NCBI RefSeq assembly: GCF_028640845.1
Contig: NC_080539.1
Location: 195,495,436-195,559,435, forward strand
DNA length: 64,000 nt
Source of the DNA: Ahaetulla prasina
Lineage: Eukaryota > Chordata > Lepidosauria > Squamata > Colubridae
Direction: 5' to 3'
The notes beneath the pieces were generated by a model that did no database searches, had not been told where the DNA came from, and was given only the letters and a program-made list of their open reading frames with translations. Numbering within the stretch: position 1 is the first letter of the stretch; every line of letters starts with the position of its first letter. Of the stretch, positions 48,163 through 60,430 are shown piece after piece. The position numbers and the translations under genes are program-made.

Positions 48163-48234
48163 TAAATCCTTATACAATCTGTTCTACTATAGAATAGTTA
48201 CTATTGCTACAAAATGCCTTCTAATATTTGATCA

Positions 48235-48370
48235 AAAAAATTGATCATTAGCATTTCTATTTATTCCAGTTTTGTATCTTGGAGCAGCATAGAACATCTG
48301 CTCCATCTTATGTGTAACATCCCTTCAAATACTTGAAAGCAACAATCATATCTCACCTTTAATTTTACTT
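48235..48370 (-). mobile_element. Probable old CR1 fragment
   Basis: 'catcccttcaaatacttgaa' followed by 'agcaacaatcatatctcacc' resembles the CR1 antisense segment found in sauropsids. It is diverged. Confidence 0.4.
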
Positions 48371-48538
48371 TATACATATCTCATCTTTAATTTTATTTTT
48401 TACTTTAATTTTACTTTATACTGTATACAAAGTACATCCAACCAAATTATATTGTTCAAAATTATGGGATTTGCATAAAATATCTGAAGAACAAGTTGAG
48501 AAAGGGTAATTCATAGCATTTAGACCATAATTTGGTTA

Positions 48539-48740
48539 GGATTAGGCAGTAGTGGGTTTCTACCGGTTCACACCGGTTCGGGCAAACCGGTAGTGGTGGT
48601 GGCGGGAGACTCCGCCCACCTGGACATCATCACAGACGCTCTGCACATGCACAGAAGGTTCTGCACATGTACAGAAGCGCCGCATGCTAACAGTTCCAAA
48701 CCAGTAGCAAAGGTAAGGGGAACCCACTACTGGTGTTAGG
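48539..48740. mobile_element. hAT-like MITE, CAGTAGTGGGTT ends
   Basis: Element 48547-48732, 'cagtagtgggtttctaccgg' to 'ggaacccactactg' (12-bp inverted ends). Flanks 'ggattagg' and 'gtgttagg' match at 6 of 8. GC-rich interior with 'ggagactccgcccacctgg'. Related to 24124-24307. Confidence 0.8.
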
Positions 48741-50489
48741 CTGATACCTAGTGGTATCCTTAATAAAAAGGATTCCACACTGTTTTCTTTCATGTTTTGG
48801 TGATGTGCATGTAATATGTGTATAATAATATATTTTTAAAACCTGGTTTTTTTTCCTGCTCTGGAAAATATATGTTCATTTCCATCATTGTTATTTTTTC
48901 ATCTTCCCCTTCTCTTCTTACACAATTCCTGAAGATGTACAAAGATTAACCTACTTAAAGTTTCTGGCTATCCAATCCAGCCTTGGACTAAAAAGTAAAC
49001 ATGTTCTAATTAGCCATAATACATAATACTGTTAGCCAAAACATAATACTGTTTTGGAATATAAAAAACAAGTTAACCACTGCTGCAAGAAGCAGAGGGA
49101 TTTGAACTGTAAAAAATTGTTCTGAATACCTGTTGTTTTAGGGATATATTTCTGGCTTTACGTAAATGCTATAGAAAATTGAAGTGCTTCTACACTCACT
49201 GGAAAAATGCATCACAGAACAACATATACAGTTAGTTTTCTGATAAGAAAGAGATAGGCTGAATGTAATGAGAAATGTGAGAATATCAAAACCTATGAGT
49301 TGCTTGTCTACAAGGAATGCTTGTCTTTGAGAAATGATAAATTATTGCAAAATGTGATTTTGTGTTATAAATAGGGCAGCTTAAAAATTAAAGTCTTTAA
49401 AAATTAAAAATTAGTCTTTTTCTTCAAAAAACAGCACACTCTATTCTCAATTTTAACTTTATGGCGTGCTCAACTGATAGCATAATGAGTCATAGCAGGG
49501 TGACATACTTACAGTGGCACTGTTTAGCTAACCACAAAGTTGATATTCAGAAGGTGTAAAACACTGTTCTTTGTGTGAGATGTCACTTGCCTAAGGTAAG
49601 CAAAGTATCTTACTTTACCCTGAATGGAAGAAAAGGAACTATAGTTGAAATTGTATTTTTAAGTGGAAGGGCTGTGTGTGATAGCAAGTATTACCTATTC
49701 AAAAAAAATGCATATGCCAAACTCCCAAATGAACAATTAGACTGAAAAAGCATGTTGTGTTCTAACAGAGCACAACTTGCTAGACAGCACACAGTGAATA
49801 TAATGGGGACAGTTTCATATGTATATACCTTTTCAAGAATCGCCTTTCATGTAGATTTAAATTATACAATAAAATAGGTTGGCATCTCCAGTGTACACAG
49901 GAGAACAAAATCTAAAGTCATATAGCTCCTTACTATCATCTTCCCATGGGTAACAAAATTTTATAGCTCTTTTGAGTGTCTTGTGCTATGTATGCCAAGG
50001 AAGTTGTTTTAAAGTCAGCACAAAATACCTCTGACTACATCTTGGCCATTTCAACCATCATAATTTTGAAAGTCCCAAGCATACAAAATGGCCAAAAACA
50101 ACTTGTTCTAACCTCAATACAGATTGTTCCACTTATTCCTGATATCAGAATAAAACATTTAAGCCTTTTGGAATTTTCTTCCTATACAACAAATTTGGAA
50201 TGCTTAGATGGAGGGTTTCTAAGTAGGGCTGTTATGCAATCAGGCGATGCTCTCAATTCCCTTCAGAACAAGAAGTCAGAATATCTGCTACAGAGAGCAG
50301 GAGCTTTCTGCTGGTAGCTCCTTGTTGCATAATAACTTCATATAGGAAATTCAGCAAGGCACTCTTGGCTCTTAGAAGAATTTAGAAAGTAGATATGCTA
50401 TTTCTGATCTCTGCTGAGCCTGTCTGAAACTGGGGTGTAGACCATAAACTGGATTTAGGTGAAGCTACATTGCATATCGGACATTAATA
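48741..50489. other. Intergenic sequence without recognised repeats
   Basis: About 1.75 kb, AT-rich. A 113-codon ORF at 49976-50317 has no recognisable motif. It may extend the LINE fragment that follows, but I cannot show it. Confidence 0.45.
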
Positions 50490-51030
50490 CAATTGAATGA
50501 GTCCAGAGATATTTCACAAGAAGACTCCTCCACTCCTCTGCTCTCAACAAAATACCTTATGCCATCAGACTCAAAATTTTGGGCTTAGACAACTTAGAAC
50601 TTTGCCGTCTTCGGTCTGACCTAAGCATAGTACATAAAATCATCTGCTACAATGTCCTACCAGCCAATGAATGCTTTAGTTTCAACCAAAACAATACAAG
50701 AGCACACAATAAATACAAACTCATGGTAAACCGATCCAAATTAGACTGCAGAAAATACGACTTCAGTAACAGAGTTGTCTACACCTGGAATGCACTACCT
50801 GACTCTGTGGTTTCTTCCCCAAACCCCCAAAACTTTAACCTTAGACTGTCTACTGTAGACCTCACCCCATTCCTAAGAGGTCTGTAAGGGACATGCCTAA
50901 GCGCACCAGCGTGCCTATCATCCCTGTCCTAATGTTTTCTTTTATTCATATCCTTTACATGTATTTATAATTATGTTTACACTTGTATCTGTCATAAAAT
51001 ACATGCTTGACAAGATAAATAAAATAAATA
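50490..51030 (+). mobile_element. CR1-group LINE 3' end (same family as 56.5-60.4 kb)
   Basis: 'tacaattgaatgagtccaga' and 'ttcacaagaagactcctcca' begin the match to 59830-59880. The ORF 50579-50887 encodes GLDNLELCRLRSDLS, IICYNVLP, YDFSNRVVYTWNALPDSVV to the element C-terminus. The 3' UTR 'ctaagaggtctgtaagggac' and an 'ataaataaaataaat' tail follow. Confidence 0.9.
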
Positions 51031-51600
51031 TTCATTTCCCTCCCAAGCAATTCTGCTCCAGGTTTTGGTGAAGCTCCTCTTTGATTTGTTTCTCTAGAAG
51101 AACAGCACAGAGCAGAACAACACTTAACAAAAAAACATCAGAGATCGAGATGACCCTCACTCTGATGATGTTCAGGAAATTACTGATGATCTGGCTATTC
51201 TCCCAGACCTTGAATTAAGTGGATGACAGAGCCCACAATATAATATTTGTCTTTGGATCATTTTGTGAACCTTTTTCTTTTCTGATATTGTTTTTGCTTT
51301 TCTAACTGTAGGCGTAGAGCTGTTAGGTCTAAACTGTGTAAATACGCACAAATATACATTTATGGGGAAATACATATATGCATGTAATGGGGAAAGAGGG
51401 AGTATTCAAACTTATCCTGCAATCAAGCTTCTAGAGAAGGCCTAGTAAAAGGTTTCCTGCATTCATTGGCAAATAAAATAAAATTGGCAAAAGAACAGTT
51501 CATCCTGTGCAATGAGTAAGCTGTGGGGCTGGCACTGGAGAGACTGAAAGTCTTGGCTTCCCTCAATCACAGAAGCTCAGAGAAGATTTTGAGGCATGCT
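51031..51600. other. Intergenic sequence without recognised repeats
   Basis: About 570 bp, no features seen. Confidence 0.45.
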
Positions 51601-51678
51601 CACTCTCTCTCTCTCTCTCCCTCCCTCCCTCAGGTTGTGTGTGTGTGTGTGTGAGAGAGAGAGACAGAGAGACAGAGA

Positions 51679-51740
<62 letters not shown>
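51601..51740 (+). repeat. Compound (CT)n-(CCCT)n-(TG)n-(GA)n-(CA)n-(GA)n microsatellite
   Basis: About 140 bp. CT repeats face GA repeats and TG repeats face CA repeats, so the tract is partly self-complementary. Confidence 0.96.
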
Positions 51741-51743
<3 letters not shown>

Positions 51744-52421
51744 ACCTCATAGGCTGTTCTCTGCAGAATAATTGAGAGTGAGAGAGCTATGAGTAACCCT
51801 TTGACTCCTGAAGAAAGATGGCATATAAACCTAATGGGGAAGGATGGACTGTTCTTTTGCTTTTCTAAATCTATTATTTGCCAATGAATGCAGGAGGCAT
51901 TTTCTTCATCACATATATCCAAAGCGACACCTTTTACCAGTCTTCTGAATTCAACTCTGCCAGGCTCTTTTTTTCTTGACCGAATCAGATTTTCTAGAAA
52001 ATGAAAGAGTGATCCACCCAGATTAGGAGCTCACTTTTTCTATTTTAAACCAAACAAAAGAGGAAGTATTATTCCAAGCAAGGGACATTTCAGTGCTTGT
52101 TTCTCCTTCCCTTTTAATAACGACTCTTCCCTGATCTCAATATAATAGCCATGTTTGTCTATTTTCATGTTTTATCTGCTGCAGAACAAAATAGTTATAA
52201 CCGTTTGTATTTTCCTTCTGTTAATCAGTGGCAATTTATTATTTGTCTTCTGCATCTGGGCAATGAGATTCTGATTAGATTACTCTCAAGACATGTGAAG
52301 ATCCTCAGGCTTTTTCCAGGGCTCCAACTTGGTAGTGTTTGCATACTACCATTGGGAGCCCGTTTACTGGAGCTCCTGTATTGTTTGCTGGGATGTGGAA
52401 AATGGGATTGTCCCTGATAGG
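51741..52421. other. Intergenic sequence without recognised repeats
   Basis: No repeat recognised. Confidence 0.45.
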
Positions 52422-52922
52422 TAGCCACCCAGGGGTGAAATGTTCCCAGTTCGGACCGGATCAGCTGTTCTGGTAGCGATGGTGGTGGGTGGTTTGAAGA
52501 ACCGGTAGCAAAAATCCCTCCCCCTTCCCCACCCATGCCCACCCGATCGCCCGGTTGCCCACTTGCCGCTTCTTATAAAAAATGTTTTTAAAAGGTAAAA
52601 AAGAGACTCTGACAATCACAGCTGAGCTGTGCGATCGGCAGAGCCTTTTTTTTTTCACTTTTAAAAGCATTTTTTACAACCTATTTGGCTGAATAGGTTG
52701 TAAACAAATGCTTTTAAAAGTAAAAAAAAGATCGCGTGCCACAGCTGATCACCCCCCCATGCGCTGTTCTACTTACCCCATGCCTCCTTTTGGCATGCAC
52801 TGTGCATGCGCGTGCACCTCGCATTTGGTGCGTGGTGCGTACTGTGCATGCGTACGCAAAGCAAGCATGCGCAGCCAGCGAATTGGTAATAAACTGGTTC
52901 AGATTTCACCACTGTAGCCACC
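52422..52922. mobile_element. hAT-like MITE with perfect 8-bp target duplication
   Basis: Element 52430-52914 (485 bp), 'caggggtgaaatgttccc' to 'cagatttcaccactg', flanked by 'tagccacc' at 52422-52429 and 52915-52922. Same family as 9845-10345. An inner inverted pair ('taaaaaatgtttttaaaagg', 'caaatgcttttaaaagtaaa') is visible. Confidence 0.93.
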
Positions 52923-52992
52923 CAGTTCCATGTGAAAGACTCCAGCAATGGAGTACTTGTACTCTAGGCAAGCCATTTCATGCCTTAAAAAC

Positions 52993-53345
52993 TCAGAAGA
53001 AGAAGAACAGAGTTGGAAGGGACCTTGGAAGTCTTCTAGTCCAACCCCCTGCTGAAGCAGAAGACTATACCATTTTCAAACAAATGACTGTCTAACCTCT
53101 TATTGAAAACCTACAGTGATGAAGAACCCACAATCTTGGAGGAAAACCGTTCCACTGGTTCATTGTTCTCATTGTCAGGAAATTTCTCTTTAGTTCTAGA
53201 CCGATTCTCTCCTTGATTAGTTTTCAACCATTGCTTCTTGTCCTGTCTTCAGGTGCTTTGGAGAAGAGTTCACCCCCTCTTCTTTGTAGCAGCACCCTCC
53301 TTCTTCACTTTTGGTGCCATCTTGGCTTGGCGGAAAAGAGCTCTT
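52993..53345 (-). mobile_element. CR1 LINE 3' fragment
   Basis: 'cagagttggaagggaccttg' to 'cttcaggtgctttggagaag'. More diverged than the 20.6 kb and 27 kb copies, with a 'gaagaagaag' tail. Confidence 0.9.
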
Positions 53346-54345
53346 TTCCATGGCTCTCTTATCATATAATAATATACAGTATCATTTATTATATATTACA
53401 TTAAAAATATTATAAAAAACTCTTAGCATGAGGAAATCCTTCCTAATATCTGCATAACTTTGCCTCATGCTATATATGCATACTGTTAAATCATGATTTA
53501 AGGTTTCACCTTGTTACTATTCTATATTTATTATGAACTGCTTGGAGTTTACAGAAAATTGAGAGATGGGTAGCTTCATAAATACAAGTATATCTAGAAA
53601 AAAAAATCAACATAAGTCTGTATTTTAAGAATTAGCCTATCTTGCAAAGAAGCTATTACTGGTTACATTCCAACAGCACATTAACTTTTTATTACTTCTA
53701 TTTTTTTTATTTATTTTTTAAGATTTTTAGTATATATGCTAAATTTCCATATCTTAAATCAGGAGTGGCTAACTTCTGTATTTTTAGAACCCACTTGTTT
53801 AGACTGACCAGAGAATCCAAAATGATTTTTTTGTATACAGCTAAAACAAATAGTAGTAGCAAAAACAATAACATATACACTGGCTGGCTCCTTCAGAAAT
53901 AGTCTGAGCATTGAATACATCCAGTACCTCTACAAAGTGAGCTAGTATTGAGAGGAGAGGGGCAAATCAGATGAGACAAGAATGGAATGGAGTGAAAAAG
54001 AAAGCACAGCCAGATCAGTGTCTACATTTCCATCACTTACTGAAGGCAGTCTCTAGTCTGGGGAACCAATTTGAACACACCATCCTAAACCACACCTACA
54101 TCCTATAACATAAACTTGGCATTCCATATGTCAGTTTTTAGGTAATCAAAGCACCATAAAAACATCAGAATGGCCTGGCTGGATCAACCCAATGGCCTTT
54201 CTCCACCTGCACCTAATTTCAGTCAAAACATCTACTGCACTGGCAATATCATTTATCTGCCTTCTGCTTGATTTTGCCTTCATCTCAATTGCCTGAGACC
54301 AAGTCAGCCTTAAGTTTTCCTTAATGTTACTTAAGCAACAGCATG
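53346..54345. other. Intergenic sequence, possibly with an old repeat near 54150-54210
   Basis: 'aatggcctggctggatcaac' resembles a widespread sauropsid repeat motif ('gccctgctggatcag'). The match is too short to assign. Confidence 0.35.
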
Positions 54346-54465
54346 ATCCAAAGCAGAGGTCTCCAACCTTGACAACTTTAACTTAAGTTTTGCTGGCTGA
54401 GGTATTCTGGGAGTTGAAGTCCACAAGTCTTAAAGTTGCCAAGGTTGGAGACCCCTGATCTAAAG
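54346..54465. mobile_element. Hairpin hAT-like MITE (third copy of the family)
   Basis: Element 54354-54457, 'cagaggtctccaacctt...' to 'ggttggagacccctg'. Flanks 'atccaaag' and 'atctaaag' match at 7 of 8. Confidence 0.85.
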
Positions 54466-55140
54466 TGAATCTGAGCCGCACTATTTGGTCATTTCAGCTG
54501 ATGTATGCTAGCCCCTTTGCTTCAGATCCAAGTCAACTGTATTAGTCGCCATTCCACTACTCCAGTGTTGCTGGAAATATTGCCAGGGATCAATCGGAAT
54601 TGCGTCATAACATGAGATTGCAAAATGGGCAATACTGTGAATTTTTAATTCTGTAAACATTATTATTTTAGCACAACCCTGTAATAGTGAAAAACTACTG
54701 TAGAAAGATGAGACGAACATCTTCCCATCATTCTCTCCTAAAGTTTTAAGGACTTGAGAAATTTTGTATTTGATGTCTATGAAAAGAAGAAGAAAAAAGA
54801 AGGGGAGACAAATCTTCAAGTAGAGTACCGCATATCGGTCTGTTCCTTCTTGACTTTATTTTTTTTCCTCCTTTTTTCTTTTACTTTATTCAGCTTAGGT
54901 TATACAGAATGAGTTACAAGGAAATGAGCTAGATGGATAGAGTTCCATAGCCAAATATTGTTAATTCTTACATATTAGTTTTACATATTAGTATCTACAG
55001 TATATATTGTCGATCGAAGATCTTTCACAGGGAAGATCTATTGTCTGTGTAATTTCTCTTACTGAAATGGAAGACACAAATATCTATATGCATTTGTACT
55101 GTATATGTATATATGTGAGAGAGAAAAAGAAAATGGGATG
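54466..55140. other. Intergenic sequence without recognised repeats
   Basis: No repeat recognised. T-rich runs near 54850-54890. Confidence 0.45.
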
Positions 55141-55171
55141 GGGAGGGAGGGAGGGAGGGAGGGAGGGAGGG
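55141..55171 (+). repeat. (GGGA)n microsatellite
   Basis: About 30 bp of GGAG units. Confidence 0.92.
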
Positions 55172-56559
55172 AGAGAAAGAGAGTGCCTGCTATTGTTATG
55201 TCCAATAAAGACAGAACAGCTACAGCATTGCCCCATGTGAATTACAGCCTTTCAAGCAATGATAGCTGTAGGAAAAAAAGTAAATATTGACACTTCAATA
55301 ATGTTTGCCTAGCAATCAGCAAACAGCATTCAGATTGTCCATTGAATCAATTAGGAAAATGGAGAATTGGTGTTCTGTAATAAGAAAAATATAGTGAGTT
55401 CTGGCATCACTGACCATATTCACCTTCTGAGTACTTCTGGGAACATATTTGTGTGATGCTTGAACATTAGTATTTGGATTTTGAAAAAAAATATATACTG
55501 GATCCTTGCAATTGCAGCTCTCAGGAACTCTATTATTGCGTTGAGTGTTTTGCCTTAATCAGCTTTAATGCAAAATTAATTCAGCGATGAGAGGAGGTGG
55601 GACAGCCAATTTCCTTGAAATTGTAATGGCACAATGCAGTGAAAGTTAGTTGTGACTAAGAGACTTTCCAGATGTCCTATTACAAGCAGAATATTCTGCT
55701 TTAAAGGCAATTTTGATGAGGCAGAAGCTATGCCATATGAATCTGCTTCTTCCTTAAACCAAAGAAAATAATTCTTCATTTCAGATCCAGAACATTACTG
55801 GACTTGTTAATATTCCAGGAATTTTGGCCTCATTTTGGCAGCTGATAGGGAGGATTTCTCACCACCACCAGTCCTTCAAGTATGCCTGCTCTGCTTCAGC
55901 ATTTCATTTCTGTCTGAAACAAGGGCAACACAGCTATCTACAATCAGTTTTTTCTCTCTCGTCTAGTCCCAACAGGGGTTTGGAATTTTGTTCATAAAAC
56001 TTCTAATATCTTGTGTTTGGACATAGATTGTTTACAATCCTTGTCTGCACTCCACCATCTATATACTCAGCAGGACTTTGGTAATATAAGCCTCGCATGA
56101 TCAGAACTGAAGCTATTTGGAAGGGATCCAGAATACAGATGAGGAAACATGGTATGTTCCACCATTGCACTGGGACTCAACACTCAACAGAACTATATGT
56201 TGTCTCAGATTTCCCTTCTCAGATTTGGAAATAGAACTTCAGCCACAGAGGGATAAATCTAACACCAAAAATCGTCCTCTAACCTTCTGCCATTATTGAA
56301 GGTTAGTTCTTTCTTGTGTTGGAAAAGCCTATCATTGAAAAACTTGCAAATGTTTTCAAATGTTGAAAAAAAGTAAGAAGCTGTGCAGGGAGAAATTTTG
56401 GAGCACAATGCACTCCCTACCGACAGATGCATACCTGGCCCAAAGGAGTTTAAGCCAACTGGAAGACACCTTTTTTTAAAAAAACCTTCTTTGAAAACTT
56501 TTCTTGAAGAGTGACAAGCATTGCTTCTCTCATGCTTTGGCCCTGCTCCTTCGTGGCTG
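55172..56559. other. Intergenic sequence without recognised repeats
   Basis: About 1.4 kb, no repeat or gene recognised. Confidence 0.45.
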
Positions 56560-57654
56560 GCAAAATGCTTTAAAATCTCAGGATTACCCAGTGTTGACAG
56601 GCAACACTGACTACGACATCACTCATGCAAACATGTTAACCACACTGCTAACATGGGCTACCTCTTGCCCATATCCTCTCATCTTCCTGAGTGACCTTAA
56701 TCTACCTTTTATTAACTGAATAACAAATGAATGTACAGCTGAACCCATCCATACTACACTATACAACACTGTTACAAACCTAGGTCTTGAACAGCTAGTA
56801 ACTAACAATACAAGACTCAACAACTGCCTTGACCTCATCTTCTGTAACAACACAAACTCAATTTATGGACTACAAATAAGAGAACCATTTTCCAACAGTG
56901 ACCACAGCATGATAGATTTTTGTCTCAATATACGCCCTTACATAAATCGTCATAATAATAGTATTCCAAACTACAATTTCAAAAAAGCCAACTATGACCT
57001 TATAAACAATGACCTCTCATCTCTTGACTAGCAAAATCTGTTCTCAACCTGTATCACTGCTGAAGACACTATAGAATTTTCTTACTTGAAGTCAATAGAG
57101 TCATTAAACTTTACATACCACAAACCACTACCAAAATAAAAACAAAAAAACAAAAAAAAAATTACCCATATCAATAAAAAAACTGCAATCCAAAAAAAAA
57201 TCCCTCTGGAGAAAAAACAAAAAAGGACTATGTAGCAAATTTCAAAAACCTCTACAGAAATATATGCAACCAAATAAAAACTGAATGCACCAGTTACCAC
57301 ACCAAACAAGAAGAAGACCTTCTGCGCACAAATTCCAATCGTGCTTTTTATAATTTTGTGAATAACAAACTTAAAGACTCGAGATCCATCCCACCACTAA
57401 AAGAATCTAATGGCAAAGAATATAATGATGAAACAGTTAAAGCAAACCACTTTAACACATTCTTTGGCTCAGTCTTTGTTAACAGTAATGCCTCTTACCC
57501 GACATTCCCCAATCATACCAATAATGAGTATAACGATCTAACACATATAGACTTCACAGAAGATAATGTTGAAAAAGCTCTTTGCAAATTGAAACCATCC
57601 CTATCTATTGGACCTGATAGACTATGTGCATACTTCTTAAAAAAGCTTTCTCTC
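56560..57654 (+). mobile_element. CR1-group LINE, 5' part (endonuclease and linker)
   Basis: Frames read FLSDLNLPFIN (EN 'GDFNLPF' region with Gly/Asp changed), LGLEQLVTNN, LNNCLDLIFCNN and PFSNSDHSMIDF (catalytic SDH). Then comes the linker ORF 57358-57693 with NHFNTFFGSVF and LKPSLSIGPDRL. The element is 5'-truncated inside EN, has several stops, and is interrupted at 57655 by an L2. Confidence 0.85.
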
Positions 57655-58764
57655 GCCACTCCTGTTCAACATCTATATGAAGCCGCTGGGTGAGATCATC
57701 AGTGGTTTCAGTGTGAGGTATCAACTGTATGCTGATGATACTCAGCTGTACTTTTCCACACTGGGCCACCCCAACGAAGCTGTTGAAATGCTGTCCCGGT
57801 GTCTGGAGGCCGTACGGGTCTGGATGGGGAGAAACAGGCTCAAGCTCAATCCCTCCAAGACAGAGTGGCTGTGGATGCCGGCATCCCGGTACAGTCAGCT
57901 GCAGCCACGGCTGACTGTTGGGGGCGAGTCATTGGCCCCAATGGAAAGGGTGCGCAACTTGGGTGTTCTCCTGGATGGACAGCTGTCTTTTGAAGACCAT
58001 TTGACAGCCGTCTCCAGGAGAGCTTTTTACCAGGTTCGCCTGGTTCGCAAGTTGCACCCCTTCCTAGACCGGGATGCCCTATGCACAGTCACTCATGCTC
58101 TCGTGACATCTCGCCTGGATTACTGCAATGCTCTCTACATGGGGCTTCCCTTGAGGAGCACCCGGAGGCTCCAGTTAGTCCAGAATGTGGCTGCGCGGGT
58201 GATAGAGGAAGCCCCTCGTGGCTCCCATGTGACACTGCTCCTGCGCAGACTGCACTGGCTACCTGTGGCCTTCCGGGTGTGCTTCAAGGTTTTGGTAACC
58301 ATCTTCAAAGTGCTCCATGGCTTAGGGCCGGGTTACTTACGAGACCATCTGCTGCCACCGACTGCCTCCCACCAACCCGTGCACTCTCACAGGGAGGGAC
58401 TCCTTGGGGTGCCCTAGGCCAGGCAGTGCCAACTGGCGACACCCAGGGGAAGGGCCTTCTCTGTGGGGGCTCCCACCCTCTGGAATGAACTTCCCCCGGG
58501 ACTCCGTCAACTTCCCGACCTTCGAACCTTTCGCTGTGAGCTTAAGACACACCTATTTATTTGCGCAGGACTGGGCTAGGATTTTAATTTTAATTTAGTT
58601 TTTAATGGGGTTTTATTATTTTGTTTTATAAATTTTAAATTCGGCCTTATTTAATAAGTTTTTTAATTGATGTTTTATCTTGTATTTATATTTATGTATT
58701 TGTGTTTTAATAGGCTGTAAACCGCCCTGAGTCCCTTGGGAGATAGGGCGGTATAAAAATGCGA

Positions 58765-58812
<48 letters not shown>

Positions 58813-58813
58813 A
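57655..58813 (+). mobile_element. L2-clade LINE, 5'-truncated, inserted in a CR1-group LINE
   Basis: Begins 'tcctgttcaacatctatatg' in the RT and ends with the 3' UTR 'gagtcccttgggagataggg' and an (AAAT)n tail at 58764-58813. The host LINE reading (FLKKLS...|...IAEPLSIIFEKAF) resumes right after the tail. Confidence 0.93.
57677..58417 (+). pseudogene. L2 RT C-terminal segment (246 codons)
   Basis: MKPLGEIISGFSVRYQLY leads to YADDTQLYF (catalytic pair present), RNRLKLNPSKTEWLWMP, LTSRLDYCNALYMGLP-like and HWLPVAFRVCFKVL motifs. It ends at a TAG at 58415-58417. The C-terminal tail continues in another frame (58404-58598). Truncated transposon remnant. Confidence 0.9.
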
Positions 58814-60430
58814 ATATAGCAGAACCCCTAAGCATAATCTTTGAAAAAGCTTTCATGACCAGTGTCCTTCCCAAACTTTGGTCACTAGCCACGGTCATCC
58901 CTGTCTTCAAAAAAGGAGACCCCAGCCTAGTTGAAAATTACAGACCAATCTCTCTATGCTGCGTCACCTGCAAAGTAATGGAATCTATCATCAACCAATC
59001 CATTACCCTGCACCTAGAAACAAACCATCTACTCTCTAATAAACAATTTGGTTTCAGAAAAAAATTATCATGTAACTTACAACTTCTTCACTGCAAAAAC
59101 ATATGGACTACAAATCTTGATCAGGGCAAAGCAATAGATGCAATCTACATAGACTTCTGTAAAGCTTTTGACTCAGTAGTACATGATAAACTTCTCCTAA
59201 AACTAAAATCCTATGGCATTTTAGGACCCCACCACAATTGGATAACAGCTTTCCTGTCAAACAGACAACAAGTGGTTAAAATTGCCAATGCTCTATCAAA
59301 TCCTGTTCCTGTCAAAAGTGGCGTTCCCCAAGGCAGTGTTCTTGGACCAACACTCTTCATATTATATATTAATGATCTCTGTGACCATATTACAAGTGAT
59401 TGTGTTCTTTTTGCTGACGACGTCAAACTATTAAATACCACCAACAATACAACTACCCTTCAAAAAGATCCTGACTTTGTATCTGAACGATCTAAAACTT
59501 GGCAACTCCAAATCTCAACCAGCAAATGCTCAGTCTTACATATTGGAAAAAAGAACCTAAACACGAAGTATAAGCTTGATGGACATTACATTACAGATGA
59601 CCCATACCCTGTTAAAGACCTTGGAGTTTTCATATCAAATGATCTAAGTGCCAAAGCCCACTGCAACTACATCGCACAAAAGGCTTTAAGAGTTGTAAAC
59701 CTAATCTTGCGTAGCTTCTTCTTCTCCAAAAACACTACACTACGCTAACCAGAGCATATAAAACATTTGCTAGACCAATTCTTGAATACAGCTCGACTGT
59801 CTGGAACCCATACCACATTTCTGACATCAATACAATTGAATGTGTCCAGAAATATTTTACAAGAAGAGTTCTCCACTCCTCTGAATACAACAAAATACCT
59901 TATGCCACCAGATTTGAAATCCTGGGCTTAGAAAATTTAAAACTATGCCGCCTTCGACATGATCTGAGTTTAACTCATAAAATCATATATTACAATGTCC
60001 TTCCTGTCGAAGACTACTTCAGCTTCAATTGCAACAATACATAAGCACACAATAGATTTAAGTTTAATGTTAACCGCTCCAATCTTGATTGCAGAAAATA
60101 TGACTTCAGTAACAGAGTTGTTAATGCTTGGAATACACTACCTGACTCTGTGGTCTCTTCCCAAAATCCCCAAAGCTTCAACTAAAAACTGTCTAATATT
60201 GACCTCACCCCATTTCTAAGAGGTCTGTAAGGGGTGTACATAAGAGCACAAGCGTGCCTACCGTTCCTGTCCTATTGTTTCCTTTTGTTATATCCAATTA
60301 ATATAGTTATTACATACTCATACTTATATATATATATATGCTTATATATTGTATAGTTATTACATGCTTATGCTTATATATACTGTGTGACAAAAACAAA
60401 CAAACACACAAACAAACAAACAAACAAACA
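58814..60430 (+). mobile_element. CR1-group LINE, 3' part (RT, C-terminus, 3' UTR)
   Basis: Continues the element broken at 57654. RT at 58855-59748, a C-terminal part in other frames (59750-60185: RPILEYSSTVWNPY, KYFTRRVLHS), 3' UTR with 'ctaagaggtctgtaaggggt', an AT-rich repeat near 60330-60380 and an (AAAC)n tail at 60395-60430. Confidence 0.92.
58855..59748 (+). pseudogene. CR1-group reverse transcriptase segment (297 codons)
   Basis: RT motifs in order: ATVIPVFKKGD, VENYRPISLCCVTCKVME, FRKKLSCNLQLL, IDAIYIDFCKAFDSVVHDKL (catalytic Asp), KSGVPQGSVLGPTLFILYIN, LFADDVKLLN (catalytic FADD) and VKDLGVFISNDLS. It is open over the catalytic core. A frameshift near 59748 precedes the C-terminal part. 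The N-terminal region is separated by the L2 insertion, so no functional protein can result. Confidence 0.93.

Noticed and set aside
47890..50317. Internal retroelement coding region next to the LTR at 47.5 kb
   Set aside because: No gag, protease, RT or integrase motifs on either side, and the target duplication closes the LTR, so it is a solo LTR.
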